Shown here in pieces: positions 32,357 through 44,100 of a DNA stretch of 64,000 bases (positions are counted from its first letter, which is position 1; each line of letters starts with the position of its first letter). The notes beneath the pieces were generated by a model. The model did not search any database. It saw only the letters and a list, made by a program, of their open reading frames with translations, and was not told the origin of the DNA. The DNA is taken from the NCBI GenBank assembly GCA_958450325.1, contig OY288254.1:40935077-40999076 (forward strand), read 5' to 3'. The position numbers and the translations under genes were made by a program. This stretch comes from Agrostemma githago. Taxonomy: Eukaryota; Streptophyta; Magnoliopsida; Caryophyllales; Caryophyllaceae.

Positions 32357-32369
32357 CTCCCCCACACTT
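32357..32369 (-). other. Internal PPT-like tract of E4
   Basis: Minus strand AAGTGTGGGGGAG. Confidence 0.55.
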
Positions 32370-32488
32370 AAATCGAGCCATGTCCTCATGCTCGATCGTA
32401 GGGCGCGGAGAGACAAGCAAAAAGAAAAGAAACTACGAAAATAAAGCTAAAAATCAAAAATAAAGTGAAGAAAAAAGTAGAAGGTGTC

Positions 32489-32520
32489 CGGCCGGGGTGT
32501 AATCAAGTCACCAAGGGCCG
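32489..32520 (-). ncRNA. Stem-loop SL3 of E4
   Basis: Minus strand CGGCCCTTGGTG, loop ACTTGATTA, CACCCCGGCCG. Confidence 0.6.
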
Positions 32521-32586
32521 AGACGAGAAAAAGATATGGATGGGGGAAGAAATAAAAAGAAGGAAATAAAAGGAAATGGGAGGGGA

Positions 32587-32615
32587 GGGCTAGGTGTAAT
32601 CAAGTCACCTAGCCC
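32587..32615 (-). ncRNA. Stem-loop SL2 of E4
   Basis: Perfect 10-bp stem GGGCTAGGTG/CACCTAGCCC with loop ACTTGATTA. Confidence 0.68.
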
Positions 32616-32687
32616 GGATTCCGCCTAAATCCGACTAAATCCTCAAAAAAAAAAAGTGAAAAACTTGTAAAATTGGATTTTTCGATT

Positions 32688-32718
32688 GACTCTCGACGCA
32701 ATCACGTCGTCGAGAGTC
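32688..32718 (-). ncRNA. Stem-loop SL1 of E4
   Basis: GACTCTCGACG, loop ACGTGATTG, CGTCGAGAGTC: perfect 11-bp stem. The inner C-G pair replaces the T-A pair of E3 and E5, a compensatory change. Confidence 0.68.
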
Positions 32719-33114
32719 GGGAGCAATCAACACCAAAGCCTCGAAGGCTACCATGACATCAAGACACATAAGTGTATAGGGGAAGGGAATAAACAAAGGA
32801 AAACAAGCAACAACAAAAACGGAAAAGAAAGGATAGTTGCCGTACCATAGGTTAGCAACTCACTCTCTCCATCGTCTCATAGATCGATAAAGGCGCTTGC
32901 TTGTCTTCATCATTGCTTTTTCGCTTCATTCTCAATAATCGCATGGTAGAGGTGGTAGAGGTGTGAGGGTGGTGGGATTTGATGTGGATCTTGGTGTAAA
33001 GTGAGGTGCATGGGTCGTATGATAGGGACAAGGAGGAGTAGGGAGGTTGGGGGGGCATAAAACGGTTGGGTGGACTTGTTTTGCGAAGAAGAATCACAAA
33101 GGGGGAGCAGAGGA

Positions 33115-33391
33115 CCATCCCGGTCGGGAAGACTGATCCCGATCGGGTTACCTCACCCGTCCCGGTCGGGACGACCTCATCCCGTTCGGGACGGACCCAC
33201 AGTAAGCTCAATTCTTGGTGCACCCGTCCCGATCGGGACGGCTCCTTCCCGGTCGGGATGCCAGACCCGTCCCAGTCGGGACGCCCTCATCCCGGTCGGG
33301 ATGGACTCACAGGAAGCTCCAAATATGGCGCACCCATCCCGATCGGCTTTGCTCACCCTTCCCGGTCGGGACGACTCATCCCGGCCGGGAT
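33115..33391. repeat. Internal palindrome array of E4
   Basis: The largest internal array, about eleven palindromes of the CGTCCCGATCGGGACGG / TTCCCGGTCGGGATG type. Confidence 0.75.
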
Positions 33392-33681
33392 GGGCCTTCT
33401 TCAACTTCAAAGGCCCCAAAAGCTTGCTCTAAGCATCAAAAACCCGATCCTCGTGCCTACAACTCAAAGTACATCATGGCCAATCTCCTCTAGGAGCATT
33501 CTCACTTCACCTATCAAGCAATACTCAAACATACATCAAACTCTCTCCCTCACAACGCTCATTAATCAATCCAAATAACAAGAATTCACAAAAATCCAAC
33601 TAACTACAAGAAAGAGATATATACAATGGGACGGTTCTTGTGGAACTCCGTCAAACCAAGATGGTGCTTCTTCATTCTTTT

Positions 33682-36600
33682 TCAACAACCAAAACTAGTT
33701 CCATCTCCATCAAGGGCACATAAGAACAAGTCGAAGGCCCTTGAGAAGTCTTCAATCAAGCACGTCATATAGCCGACCACATCCCAAGGCTCCTCATGGC
33801 CTTGCCTTGACGTTCCCGGGGCATCCCGCTCTTCCAAGTTCAACGACTTGAACTTGTACTTTTGGTCTTTGGGGATATACCCAAACGTCCACCGGTCCTC
33901 ATGCGGTCCCAAGGGAGGCTCATCTTTTTCCTTGTCATTGCACTTCAACTTGTCGTCAAGCCCATGAATTGGACACTCATCTTCCTCCATATCGGAGTCG
34001 TCATCCTCAAGTACATAAGAGTACTTCTTCAAGCTTTGTTCCGGTTCACCCCCTAGATCGATGTCTTTCTTGGCTTGGATCATATTGCATGTCTCATCGC
34101 TAGTAGGCGAGGTGTTGCCTTGGAGGTCAAACACTATCTTCTCCTCACCTAACTCGAATGTGATCCTACCATTCTTCACATCGATCATGGCACCTGCGGT
34201 GTGTAGAAATGGGCGCCCAAGAATAATGGGAGTGTTGGCATCCTCCGGCATGTCGAGCACAATGAAGTCGACCGGAATGAAGTATTTCCCCACTCGTACC
34301 GGTACGTCCTCTAACATTCCTAATGGTCGATTGAATGATTTATCGGCCATTTGGAGGGTGAGGGACGTACATTTCAACTCCTTCATTCCGAGTCGGCAAC
34401 AAATGGAATAGGGGATGATGCTCACACTTGCGCCTAAGTCGCATAACGCATTCTTGATCAAGAAATTGCCTATGGTGCAAGGGATCGAAAAACTACCCGG
34501 ATCCTTCAACTTCGGAAGCGTGGAACCTTGTATGAGCTCGCTCACCACCCTCGTGAACGCTACGGTTTCTTCCTTGTCGACGGATCTCTTCCTAGCCAAA
34601 ATTTCTCTCATAAATCTTCCATATGCCGGGATTTGGGTAAGTAATTCGGTGAACGGGACACTAACATCCAATTTCTTCACAATACTAAGGAACTTGTCGT
34701 AATGAGTGTCCACCTTAGTCTTCATTTGCCTCGATGGGTAAGGCAATTTGACTTGGTACTTGTTTTGATCATTAAGGGTGGACTCTTCAAAGGACACTTT
34801 CCTTTTTCCCTTGTCTTTCTCTTGAAGAGGAGGAGGGTTGTCTTCTTGGGGTTTCTCGGCCTCCCTTGAGACTTGCTCCTCAATTGGAATGTCAAAGCTT
34901 GACTATTCTTGATTTGGAGATGTCATTTGCATTGTCGGTTCTTGTATTGGCTCTTGCTCATTCGGATATGGAGGGGAGTTGTAGGATGTACCTCTCCTTG
35001 TGGTGATAGCATTTACATGCTCGAATATCGGTGTTTCCCCTTGAGAAGGTAGTTGCCCCTTTTGTCTTGAGGAGCTCCCCGAAGCAAATTGAGATACTTG
35101 AGTTTCAAGCATCTTCATACGAGCATCTCTTACCGCATTTTCCCCTTGAATATAAGAAAAGAGCTCTTGTTGGGTTCTTGACATATCCATTTGACATTTT
35201 TGCACATCTTGAGTATTCTTTTGCATATCCATCAAAGTCTTTTGAACGTCAAAATCCCGAGGTGGGGACGATGGATTATGCGGAGTATCGGTGATGGCGA
35301 GGGGAATGCCATAATCATGTGTAGGAGACCGGCTCCTAGGCTTGCTTTGTTGTTGTTGATTTTGAGTTGCTTGTTGACGGTTCCCTTGGAACCCATGAGA
35401 GTTGCCTTGATTAAGGCCTTGATTGTGGTTTTGTTGTTGTTGGAAGCCTTGGTTTCCTTTGAAACCGCCTTGATTGAAGTTCCCTTGTTGGAACCCTTGA
35501 TTGTTGTCGTGAAAGGTATCTTGGTTATTTTGCTTGAAGTTGTTGAAGGGTCTTGGACTACCCATGTAACCTTGGTAACCTTGGTTGTTGTCCCTTAAGG
35601 GAGGTGGAACATAGGGACGATGTTGTTGTTGTTGTTGAAAGACTTGTTGTTGGGGGACTTGTTGGGAAGCTTGGAATTGATTAGAGTAAGAGGTACCTTG
35701 CTTGAACGCTTGAAAGGCGTTCACTTGCTCGATACTTCCACGACAATACATAGGATCATGTCCCACTATTCCACAAGTATCGCACATCCCATAGTAAGGT
35801 AAAGGAGGTGCGAACCCCAAAGCATTCACTTCTTGAATCGGTTGATGGTGGGATGAATTAGAGCCTTGGACTTGGTCGAGGTGACTTTGGAGCTTCTTGT
35901 CAATAGTCTCCATGTGTGTTTTAAGTTGAGCTCTAAGGTCAATGCTTAGCTTAGTGATAGCATCGACCTCATGCATGCCTCCTCGATGTGCCTTCCTAGG
36001 CCTAGAGTATTGCGAATTGTGCACCGTCATCTTTTCGATTCTCGCCCATGTTTGGTCGTCATCGACCTCGGTAAACCTACCGTTGGAGCCCATGTTAAGA
36101 ATAGCTCTCGAGTCCTCATAAAGTCCATTACAAAATTGTTGCACTAAGAACAATTGTGAGAGTCCATGATAAGGGCACGATCTTACCAAAGACTTAAACC
36201 GCTCCCAAGCTTCATATAGGCTCTCCTCATCCCTTTGTTGGAACCCGGTGATGGAGGCCCTAAGCAAATTCGTCTTTTCCGGAGGGTAAAACTTTTGGTA
36301 GAAAGCCAAGGCAAGCTTTTTCCAAGTGTCGATACCCATGGTTGCCCTATCGAGACTCTTGATCCATTGCTTCGCTTTTCCAATAAGAGAAAACGGGAAG
36401 AGTACCCAACGAATTTGGTCTTGAGTAACCCCGGTTTGAGATATAGCGTCACAATAATCGGAGAAGGTCTCCATGTGTTGGTGCGGGTCTTCGGTGGGCA
36501 AACCACTAAATGGGCTCCTCTCCACAAGTTGGATAAGTTGGGTCTTTGCCACAAAATTTCCGGTGTAGGGTTCCGGTAATGCACTCGGTCCCGGCAAGAC

Positions 36601-36915
36601 ATCCTCGGTGAATGTGGAGTGAGAGGAGAACTTAGGCATTCTTGGATGTAAGGGAGAGGATGGGGGTGTAGAGAGTGTTGATGTAGATGAAGAGGGGGAA
36701 CTAGGAGAAGAATCACCGAAGGGATTGATGAAGGTCCCTCCGGCCGTCTCTCGAGGTGAGTTGCTCAAGTCGGCTCCTTGGGCTTGCCCTTGATGAGTGG
36801 TGCTTGCACTTGGTTGAGAGATCCTAACCCGATTAATCGTCCGTTGGCGAAAGGCTCGAAAGAGTCTCTCCGGCTCTGGATTAAAGAGATAGAAGTCGCC
36901 TCCCCTCCTAGGCAT
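33682..36915 (-). pseudogene. gag-pro: E4 gag-pro polyprotein with one in-frame stop
   Basis: The start ATG at 36915 (MPRRGGDFYLF) gives 1077 sense-length codons. It carries the Retrotrans_gag domain, zinc knuckle CDTCGIVGHDPMYC, Q/N-rich segment, coiled coil (MQKNTQDVQKCQMDMSRTQQ), retropepsin with DLGASVSIIPY and ILGRPFLHT, and the conserved tail LIEDFSRAFDLFL. A single TAG at 34902-34900, between the coiled coil and the protease, splits it into a 670-residue Gag and a downstream protease. The rest of the frame is open, so the break looks young. Because the stop lies upstream of the protease, only Gag would be translated. Confidence 0.92.
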
Positions 36916-36945
36916 ACACTACACACTAGAACAAACGTGAGAACA

Positions 36946-36968
36946 CCTAGTGCTTTATGGGCACTAGG
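36946..36968 (-). ncRNA. Leader hairpin of E4
   Basis: CCTAGTGC-CCATAAA-GCACTAGG on the minus strand, 30 nt before the ATG. Confidence 0.55.
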
Positions 36969-37106
36969 CAACGACAATAACAAACACAACTAGAGACAAA
37001 GAGAAAAAGAAGAAAAACTAGAGAATATTCACAAGAGAAGATGGGAGAACACAACGAAGGGTAACTAGGTCTAGAAATAAGCAAACTAAGTCTAAACAAT
37101 GCACCG

Positions 37107-37124
37107 TCCCCGGCAACGGCGCCA
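37107..37124 (-). other. E4 primer-binding site
   Basis: Minus strand TGGCGCCGTTGCCGGGGA. Confidence 0.85.
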
Positions 37125-37127
37125 AAT

Positions 37128-38736
37128 TGATGGTAGGGATTCGTCACGTCCCTAGCCCATCAATATAACACCGACTAACCTAGTGAGTAGCTAGGGTAAG
37201 TCGGGATCGTATCCACGAGGACGGTATATCAAAGTTTAGACTAGGTTGGCCTAAAACGAGACTAGATTACCAAACGAACACAAAGGATGCAATAAAAGGA
37301 AAACTAATGATGGAGGAGGAATAAGAACTAGACTATCAATGCTAAACAACGCTAATGATCGATCTAACAAATAAACTAGAGTAAACGATGGCTAACTAGG
37401 AGGATTAACTCAAATATGGAAAGAAGTGGGGTAGGTCGGGTTCATAGAGGTAGAAGGATAATTGGGGTGATCAAGGGTATAGGTGTCTCCTAATCGCTAG
37501 AGTCGGTCCGTGCTCTCGCAACTTAGACCGATGTCAAGGTGAGTCCGGGCTCTCGCAACTTAGACCCTAGTCGGCACTCCCGTGACTATGACTATTCTCA
37601 ACATTTCCACAAAATAAGCAATCAATGAGAAGATGAACACAAGCATGGGAAGCATGGCCACTACAACTCACACACGCATATCAACAAACACATAGAGTGC
37701 CTACAATGTGACTAACAACAAAGATGCAACCTTTTCCCCTTAAACAACCTTAATCATCCATAATCTACCCCTAATCCCCCTACTAACCCCACAAAGAAAC
37801 TACTCACTCATCATTAAGAGAAAACCAACAATAATAAGAAAAATCAATATCACAAAACAAGCATCCATTATCATTAACAATAACAATAACAATAACAAAA
37901 AGAAAGAAACTTGAATAAATAACAAAGACTAAGGAGGAAAAGATTATACCAACAATAGATGAAGAAAAGATGAAAACTTGTATTAATGAGAAACCCAAAT
38001 ACAATCCCAAGGTTGTCAATCTTGGAACAATCTTCAAGAATCCCTTAATCCAAGACTAATTACAATAATTATCTAAAGATTAAAGAGAGGATTAAACTAA
38101 TGAGAGTAGCAATAGTCTAGGGTTTTGAATGATAATGGAGGCTTAAACTAATCTAGGGTAACATAAGATGTCTTAAAATTACAAGAAGAGAGTATATATA
38201 TGGGTACAAGAGTGAAGGAGAAGAAAAGAAGAAGCCCGTGCTGCCTCTGTAGCTTCCCGACCGGGACGGATCATCCCGATCGGGACGGATCTGTCATCCC
38301 GATCGGGACGGGATGGTCCCGACCGGGATGGGCTCACAGCAGCCATCTCAAAGTAGCACCCCATCCCGAACGGGATGAGGCCATCCCGAACGGGATGGGT
38401 CTTGTATGCCTTCCTTAAACACTCTTTGGTCCTTCCTTGCCTCTCATGGGCTTCCCACCGATTCTCGAGACCCGGGATCGGGTCTCGGAGACTCGGGATT
38501 AGATCCCAAGGTCTCGGGGTCGATTCCAAGGTCTCGAGTCATCGTTCCTTTATCTCGTTGGCTCCAAAATGTGTATGTATTGAGTCAGAATCGCTCCAAC
38601 TGTTCCAATTCGGCCTCGGGAACCTGAAACGAACTAAAGGAAGCATAAGAAGCCCATGAATCGCTCCAAAGGAGCGATTCCACAAGGAAAAAGGGACCAA
38701 AACACAACAAATAGGCACTACAAACTACACTTATCA
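37128..38736 (-). repeat. E4 5' LTR (minus strand)
   Basis: 1609 bp with three AACAAT repeats. Palindromes at 38253-38400, TATATATA at 38193-38200. Confidence 0.93.
38193..38200 (-). promoter_or_regulatory. TATA box, E4 5' LTR
   Basis: TATATATA within minus-strand GTACCCATATATATACTC. Confidence 0.6.
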
Positions 38737-38764
38737 TATAGTTAGTTTTATTTTCTTAGTTTTT
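38737..38764. repeat. 28-bp direct repeat flanking E4, right copy
   Basis: Identical to 28957-28984. After it the E2 sequence continues with CGAAAAAATC as in E1 near 10693. Confidence 0.85.
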
Positions 38765-40164
38765 CGAAAAAATCTTAAAAATCCCAAAAAATTTGAAAAA
38801 TTTTCACAAAAAATCAAAAAGATTTTCTCTTTTGTGTTTTCATTTTGTGTCTTTGTGTCGTATATTCGTTTGTGTGCGTGTTTTGCCTCCCTTTGTCCTT
38901 ATAGGTTGCTTTAATCGCCAATGACTTTGGAAAGCTCTAAAGACTTCCGGTAACATCTTTATCCCTTTTTCTTCTCTATCTCTGGCGGATTTTGGAGGAG
39001 ATTGTGATGTTGTGTGCTCAGGTGGAGCTTTGTAAAGTGTGGTTGATTTGGTGGCTTGTTCGGATGATCGGGGTGGTGTTTGTGTTATGTATGTGTTCGT
39101 TTTGTGTTGTTCTTATTTTGTTGCTTTTGTTTCTTTTTCTTTTGTTTTCGTTGAGTCTTTGTTTTGTGTTTTGTTGTGTGTCTTGTGTAAATGGTTTTCA
39201 AAAACCCGGTTTAGAGGCTGGTGTGTGAGTGTCTATTTTCCCTTCCTAGTAGTGTAAATCGAGTCTTGGACTTTAATCTAGTAGAATGACCTTAAATCAA
39301 TGAATTCGTTGGTCCTTTACCTTGAGTCCACCTAGCTTACTAGGAATTTACTACGGGATTTGCACTTTTGACTATTATGACCACCCACGGTGTGAAAAGG
39401 CTTTGGTTACCGAGTCTCGTCCCCTAGGTGACCGTGTTTAGGATCGCTTTATTAGTCCAAGTTCTCCACTTTTTGTGGGTTTGAAGGGAAGGACGCTCCC
39501 TAGCTCACCCATTACCCAACCTCCTACACATATCCACACAATAAATTGCAAATTGTTGATTCTCTCTTTCTTGTTACACATTGAAATGCCAAATCTTGCC
39601 AAAAGGGCAAAGAAAAAGAAAAGAAAGAAAAGAAAAGGCACAAATGCCAAAAAGAAAATAGAAAAGAAGAAAAAAGAAATGGCATGGCAACAAACAAATC
39701 AAATATGTCAAAGAGAAAGAAAATGCCAAAAGAAAACCCGTCTCACAAAAAGAAATCCCCACAAAAATAAGCCTTTTTCCGACTTTTGCCGTGAAGAGCC
39801 TACCAAAGGACCGAGTCCCGAGGAAGGATGATAGCGGCATTAGTCGGTCTTCCCTCATTTTGCATATTTCCATCTTTTTACTTGGACTAGTTAGACGGTT
39901 TTGGACACGGGACGACCCTCTTGGCTCACGCTAAAGGGGGAGGGGTCTCACTTACCTACAGTGTCGACTAACACCGTGGTTCCTCACTTTTCCACTCCGC
40001 CGATCGTCCCGTAGTAAGTTTTTAGAAAGTTAGGAGGACCTAGGTAAGTTACCAACGTTTTTGTTGCTTTATCGTCATACTATTAGGGTTTAGCCCACCT
40101 TGGTTTGTATTGCTAGCTTGGGAACGTTGTCGCTTACCTCGAGTCCTAAACCGGTGTTTCATTC
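38765..40164 (+). other. E2 3' non-coding region
   Basis: No supported ORF; collinear with E1 10690-12124, including the purine-rich tract at 39595-39735. Confidence 0.6.
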
Positions 40165-40327
40165 ACTGCTTTTAGAGGGAAGCGGTATTTCTTTTGTTTT
40201 GGGTGCAACCGTCTATGTGTTTGTTTGTGTGTTTGTTTGTTTATGTGTTTTGTGTCCGGTTGCATCCACAGTTTTGTCGCAAGACCCAACTTGCCTTGCG
40301 GAGTGCACTTGTCCTCTAAGTGCACTC
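40165..40327 (+). ncRNA. Chain of four hairpins before the E2 PPT
   Basis: Same order as in E1. H4 GAGTGCACTT-GTCCTCT-AAGTGCACTC at 40301-40327 is perfect. Confidence 0.6.
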
Positions 40328-40414
40328 GCGTGAGTTGAAAGGGCGTAGGGTGCGCTAATACCCACTCGGTTAGCTTAGTATTAGTATGAGCTTACTCGAG
40401 GGCGAGTAAGGGTT

Positions 40415-40427
40415 AAGTGTGGGGGAG
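40415..40427 (+). other. E2 polypurine tract
   Basis: AAGTGTGGGGGAG before the 3' LTR at 40429. Confidence 0.85.
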
Positions 40428-42199
40428 TTGATAAGTGTAGTTTGTAGTGCCTATTTTGCTATGTTTTGGTCCCATTTCCTTGTGGAATCACTCCTTGGGA
40501 GCGATTCATGGGCTTCTTATGCTTCCTTTAGTCCGTTTCAGGTTCCCGAGACCGATTTGGAAGAGTTGGAGTGATTCCGACTCAATACATACACATTTTG
40601 GAGCCAACGAGATAAAGGAACGATGACTCGAGGCCTTGGAATCGACCCCGAGACCTTTGGGCCCAATCCCGAGCCTTCGAGACCCGATCCCGAGTCCCGA
40701 GAATCGACGGGAGGCCCATGAGATACAAGGAGGGACCCTAGAGCTCTTATTGGAGGCATACAAGACCCTTCCCGGTCGGGATAGTGGCCTTCCCGATCGG
40801 GAAGGGATGCACGTTTAGGAGCGCCACTGTGGGTCCTTCCCGGTCGGGTTGAGCCCTTCCCGATCGGGATGACAGAACCCTTCCCGATCGGGATGATCCG
40901 TCCCGGTCGGGATGGGCTACAGCTCACCCGCATTGTTTCTTTTCTTCTCCTTCATTCTTGTACCCATATATATACTCCCTTCTTGTAATTTTAAGACATC
41001 TTATCATATTTTAGACTCTCTTAAGCCTCCAAAACCCTAGATTTACTTTCACTCATTAGCTTTAATCTTCCTTTAAATCTTAGTTAATCTTTAGTTAATC
41101 ATTGTAATTAGTCTTGGATTAAGAGGATTCTTGAAGATTATTCCAAGCTTGACAACCTTGGGATTTTATTTGGGTTTCTTATTAATACAAGTTCTCTTCT
41201 TTTTCATCCATTGTTTGTTGGTATAATCTCCTTCTCTTATTTACTCTTGTTCTTAGTTTGTTAATCAAGTTTGAATCTTTATATTTTGTTTATTGTTTTT
41301 GTTATTGTTCATTATGGATGTTTGGATGTTCAAGTTGTTTTCTCTTATTATTGTTAGTTTTTCATTGGTAATGAGTGAGTAGATTACTTGTGGGGTTAGT
41401 AGGGGGATTAGGGGTAGATTATGGATGATTATGGTTGATTAAGGGGAAAAGGTTACATCTTTGTTGTTAGTCACATTGTAGGCACTCTATGTGTTTGTTG
41501 ATATGCTTGTGTGAGTTGTAGTGGCCATGCTTCCCACGCTTGTGTTCATCTTCTCATCGATTGCTTATTTTGTGGAAATGTTGAGAATAGTTTAGTCGCG
41601 AGAGCGCGGACTAGGGTCTAAGTTGCGAGAGCCCGGACCCACCTTGACATCGGTCTAAGTTGCGAGAGCCCGGACCGACTCTAGCGATTAGGAGACACCT
41701 ATACCCTTGATCACCCCAATTACCCTTCTACTCCTATGAACCCGACCTACCCCACCTTCCTTCCATATTTGAGTTCACCTCTTAGTTAGTCATTATTTCC
41801 GTTAGTTTCATTGTTTAGTTAGTCTCTAGTGTTAGTTTAGTTCTTACTCCTCCTCCTTCATAGTTTTCCATTCATCGCTTCTTTGTGTTTGTTTGGTCAC
41901 TACAAGAATATTACGGGTTACCGTCCGAAAAAATCGGTCGGTATGGTGACAAAATGGTCGGTAAACTTCATTTCCGACTGATTTTAATTAATTTGCGTCC
42001 GACGAAAATCGGTCGGTAATCCTAGTCGGTAATTTTTTTTACCGACCGATTGTCGTGGTCGGTAATTACCGACCGATTTTTCAGTCGGTAAATGATATAA
42101 CAGTCGGTAATTACCGACCGAATATTCAGTCGGTAATGTGCATAACGGTCGGTAAAAATAATAGGGCGGTCGGTATTATACATATTCAGTCGGTGCATG

Positions 42200-44100
42200 T
42201 ATGCACATCAGATCAATGCACTCTTTTCTTGTTTTTTTGCCACCTGTACCCTTATGCTTACACATTTGCACATGCTTGTGCATATCAACAAAATCACATT
42301 CCTTTTATATCCAAATCATGAAATATTTGAATTAAATTTCATCCCGAAGATACAATATCAATTACATACAATATACAATATCACATTCCTCTTATTGTAA
42401 AAAAAAGTACCTAATCCTTTTCTCATAGCAAATTGACTTATTTCTAAACAATGGGAGTGAATGTGGACTATCTGTTACGAAGTACTAAGTGCATCTCAGA
42501 ATCCTTCATCGACTTTGTCTTTGGTGTTCGATCAACGAATGAAAGAGTACCTCACTCCCTCATGATTGGATCATAAAGTATTTGTGTTCTTCCTTGACTT
42601 TTATCGACATCTCCAAAAGTAGAAAAAACCTATAAGCACAAAATATATATGGAGTATTAGGTTGATGTCTTTAAATCTCCGTCCCTGGGTCATTCTCTAG
42701 TCAAGTTAATATTTGGATAATAATCATGCATTACAAGTTTTAATCTACTGAATATACATCTTGATAATCAAATATTATGGAACATCATATATCTTTTCAA
42801 AAAAATACCTGACTAATATTAAACTGAGGGAGATCATACACCGATAAAGTAGTACTCGAATCAACTTCAGTGTGCACTCAAAACTTCTTCATAACAAATG
42901 TTGACATCACCTGAAAACTTTAGAACAATATTACTAAGAATTTTTCATACAACAAATTATTAAGTTCATGTTTTCCCAAGCAGTCCACAAAGAAAAACAA
43001 TCAATCTACATGAAATATCTTGTATCCGTGATTACATGAAAAGGAGATCATCAAGCAACAAAGCAACTAGCTTAGTGTATTCTTATACTTAATGTTACCA
43101 CAAAAGAATGATAGTCTTGATCTGATGATAAACATAAAAACAACCCATAAGCTATCAAGAAATATATATTACGATGGGCATCTCTAAACTTGAATATGTC
43201 GTGCTCCTTAATCAATTAGAAGTTTGATAACCAAATTCATGTTCAAGATATCTCTTAGTTCGCAAATCATCATTATAATCCTTACCAAATGCTTATTCAT
43301 AAAAAATGATACTCCGTATCAAATACGGTGTACAACTTAATTTATGTGTAAATAACTATAATACAACATTCTTACACCATCACATTACTTAAATCACCAA
43401 CATAACAAAATTAAGCTACCTAAGCTTACATCCAACTTCATCCCTAAACCTTACTATACAAATTACTCGTAGTATCTAAATATCAATATTGAACTATCTA
43501 ACCTAAGAACCAAAATCCCAAATTTTCAACCTTTCACCCTTAACCACCAATCACCCTAAGCTAAGCTAAGCTAAGCTAATTTAACCTAACTTAAGATCCA
43601 ATTTCATCAATTTATCAAGCACAACACAAATTAGTAGATAAATACTAACAATTACAATAAATCTAATTTAACACTAATTTGAACAAATAATCAACAAATT
43701 CATCTAAAACCCCCAATTTTATTTCAAATGACTATTGTTTCATCTAATTTAACTCTAACCAACCAATTAAGCTAACCTAACATCTAATTAAATCATTTTA
43801 CCAACTCCAACAATTAGAAAACTAAACCTTTGTCAATAATTAATCAACCATTAACAATAAATCTAAACTAAAACCAATTTCATCTAACTTCAACAATTTT
43901 TCATCTAATTTGACCATAAACCCTAATTTAACCCTAAATCTAATTTAACCCTAAATCTAATTTAACCCTAAATCTAGTTTAACCCTAATCTAACAAAAAT
44001 AAAATTTATCTAAATTAAACTAACTTAGGTTGAATTCATCTAACATACAACAACAATAAAGTAAATCTAAACAAAATTAAACAACAAAATCAATTAAAAA
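42200..44100. other. CACTA interior, no gene seen
   Basis: AT-rich and without a long ORF. Contains (CTAAG)n at 43555-43578 and a telomere-like minisatellite at about 43915-43990. Confidence 0.5.
43915..43990. repeat. Telomere-like 17-bp minisatellite
   Basis: About four copies of AATTTAACCCTAAATCT, containing AACCCTAAA, close to the plant telomere repeat CCCTAAA. Confidence 0.7.

Larger units (their letters stand above)
28985..38736 (-). mobile_element. E4: gag-pro LTR retrotransposon
   Basis: 9752 bp on the minus strand inside E2. LTRs are 28985-30604 (1620 bp) and 37128-38736 (1609 bp). The 11-bp length difference equals two extra AACAAT repeats minus one base. The PBS (minus) is 37107-37124 and the PPT (minus) 30606-30618. 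Gag-pro runs 36915-33682 with one in-frame stop. No polymerase. The flanks are a 28-bp direct repeat rather than a 5-bp TSD. Confidence 0.93.
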
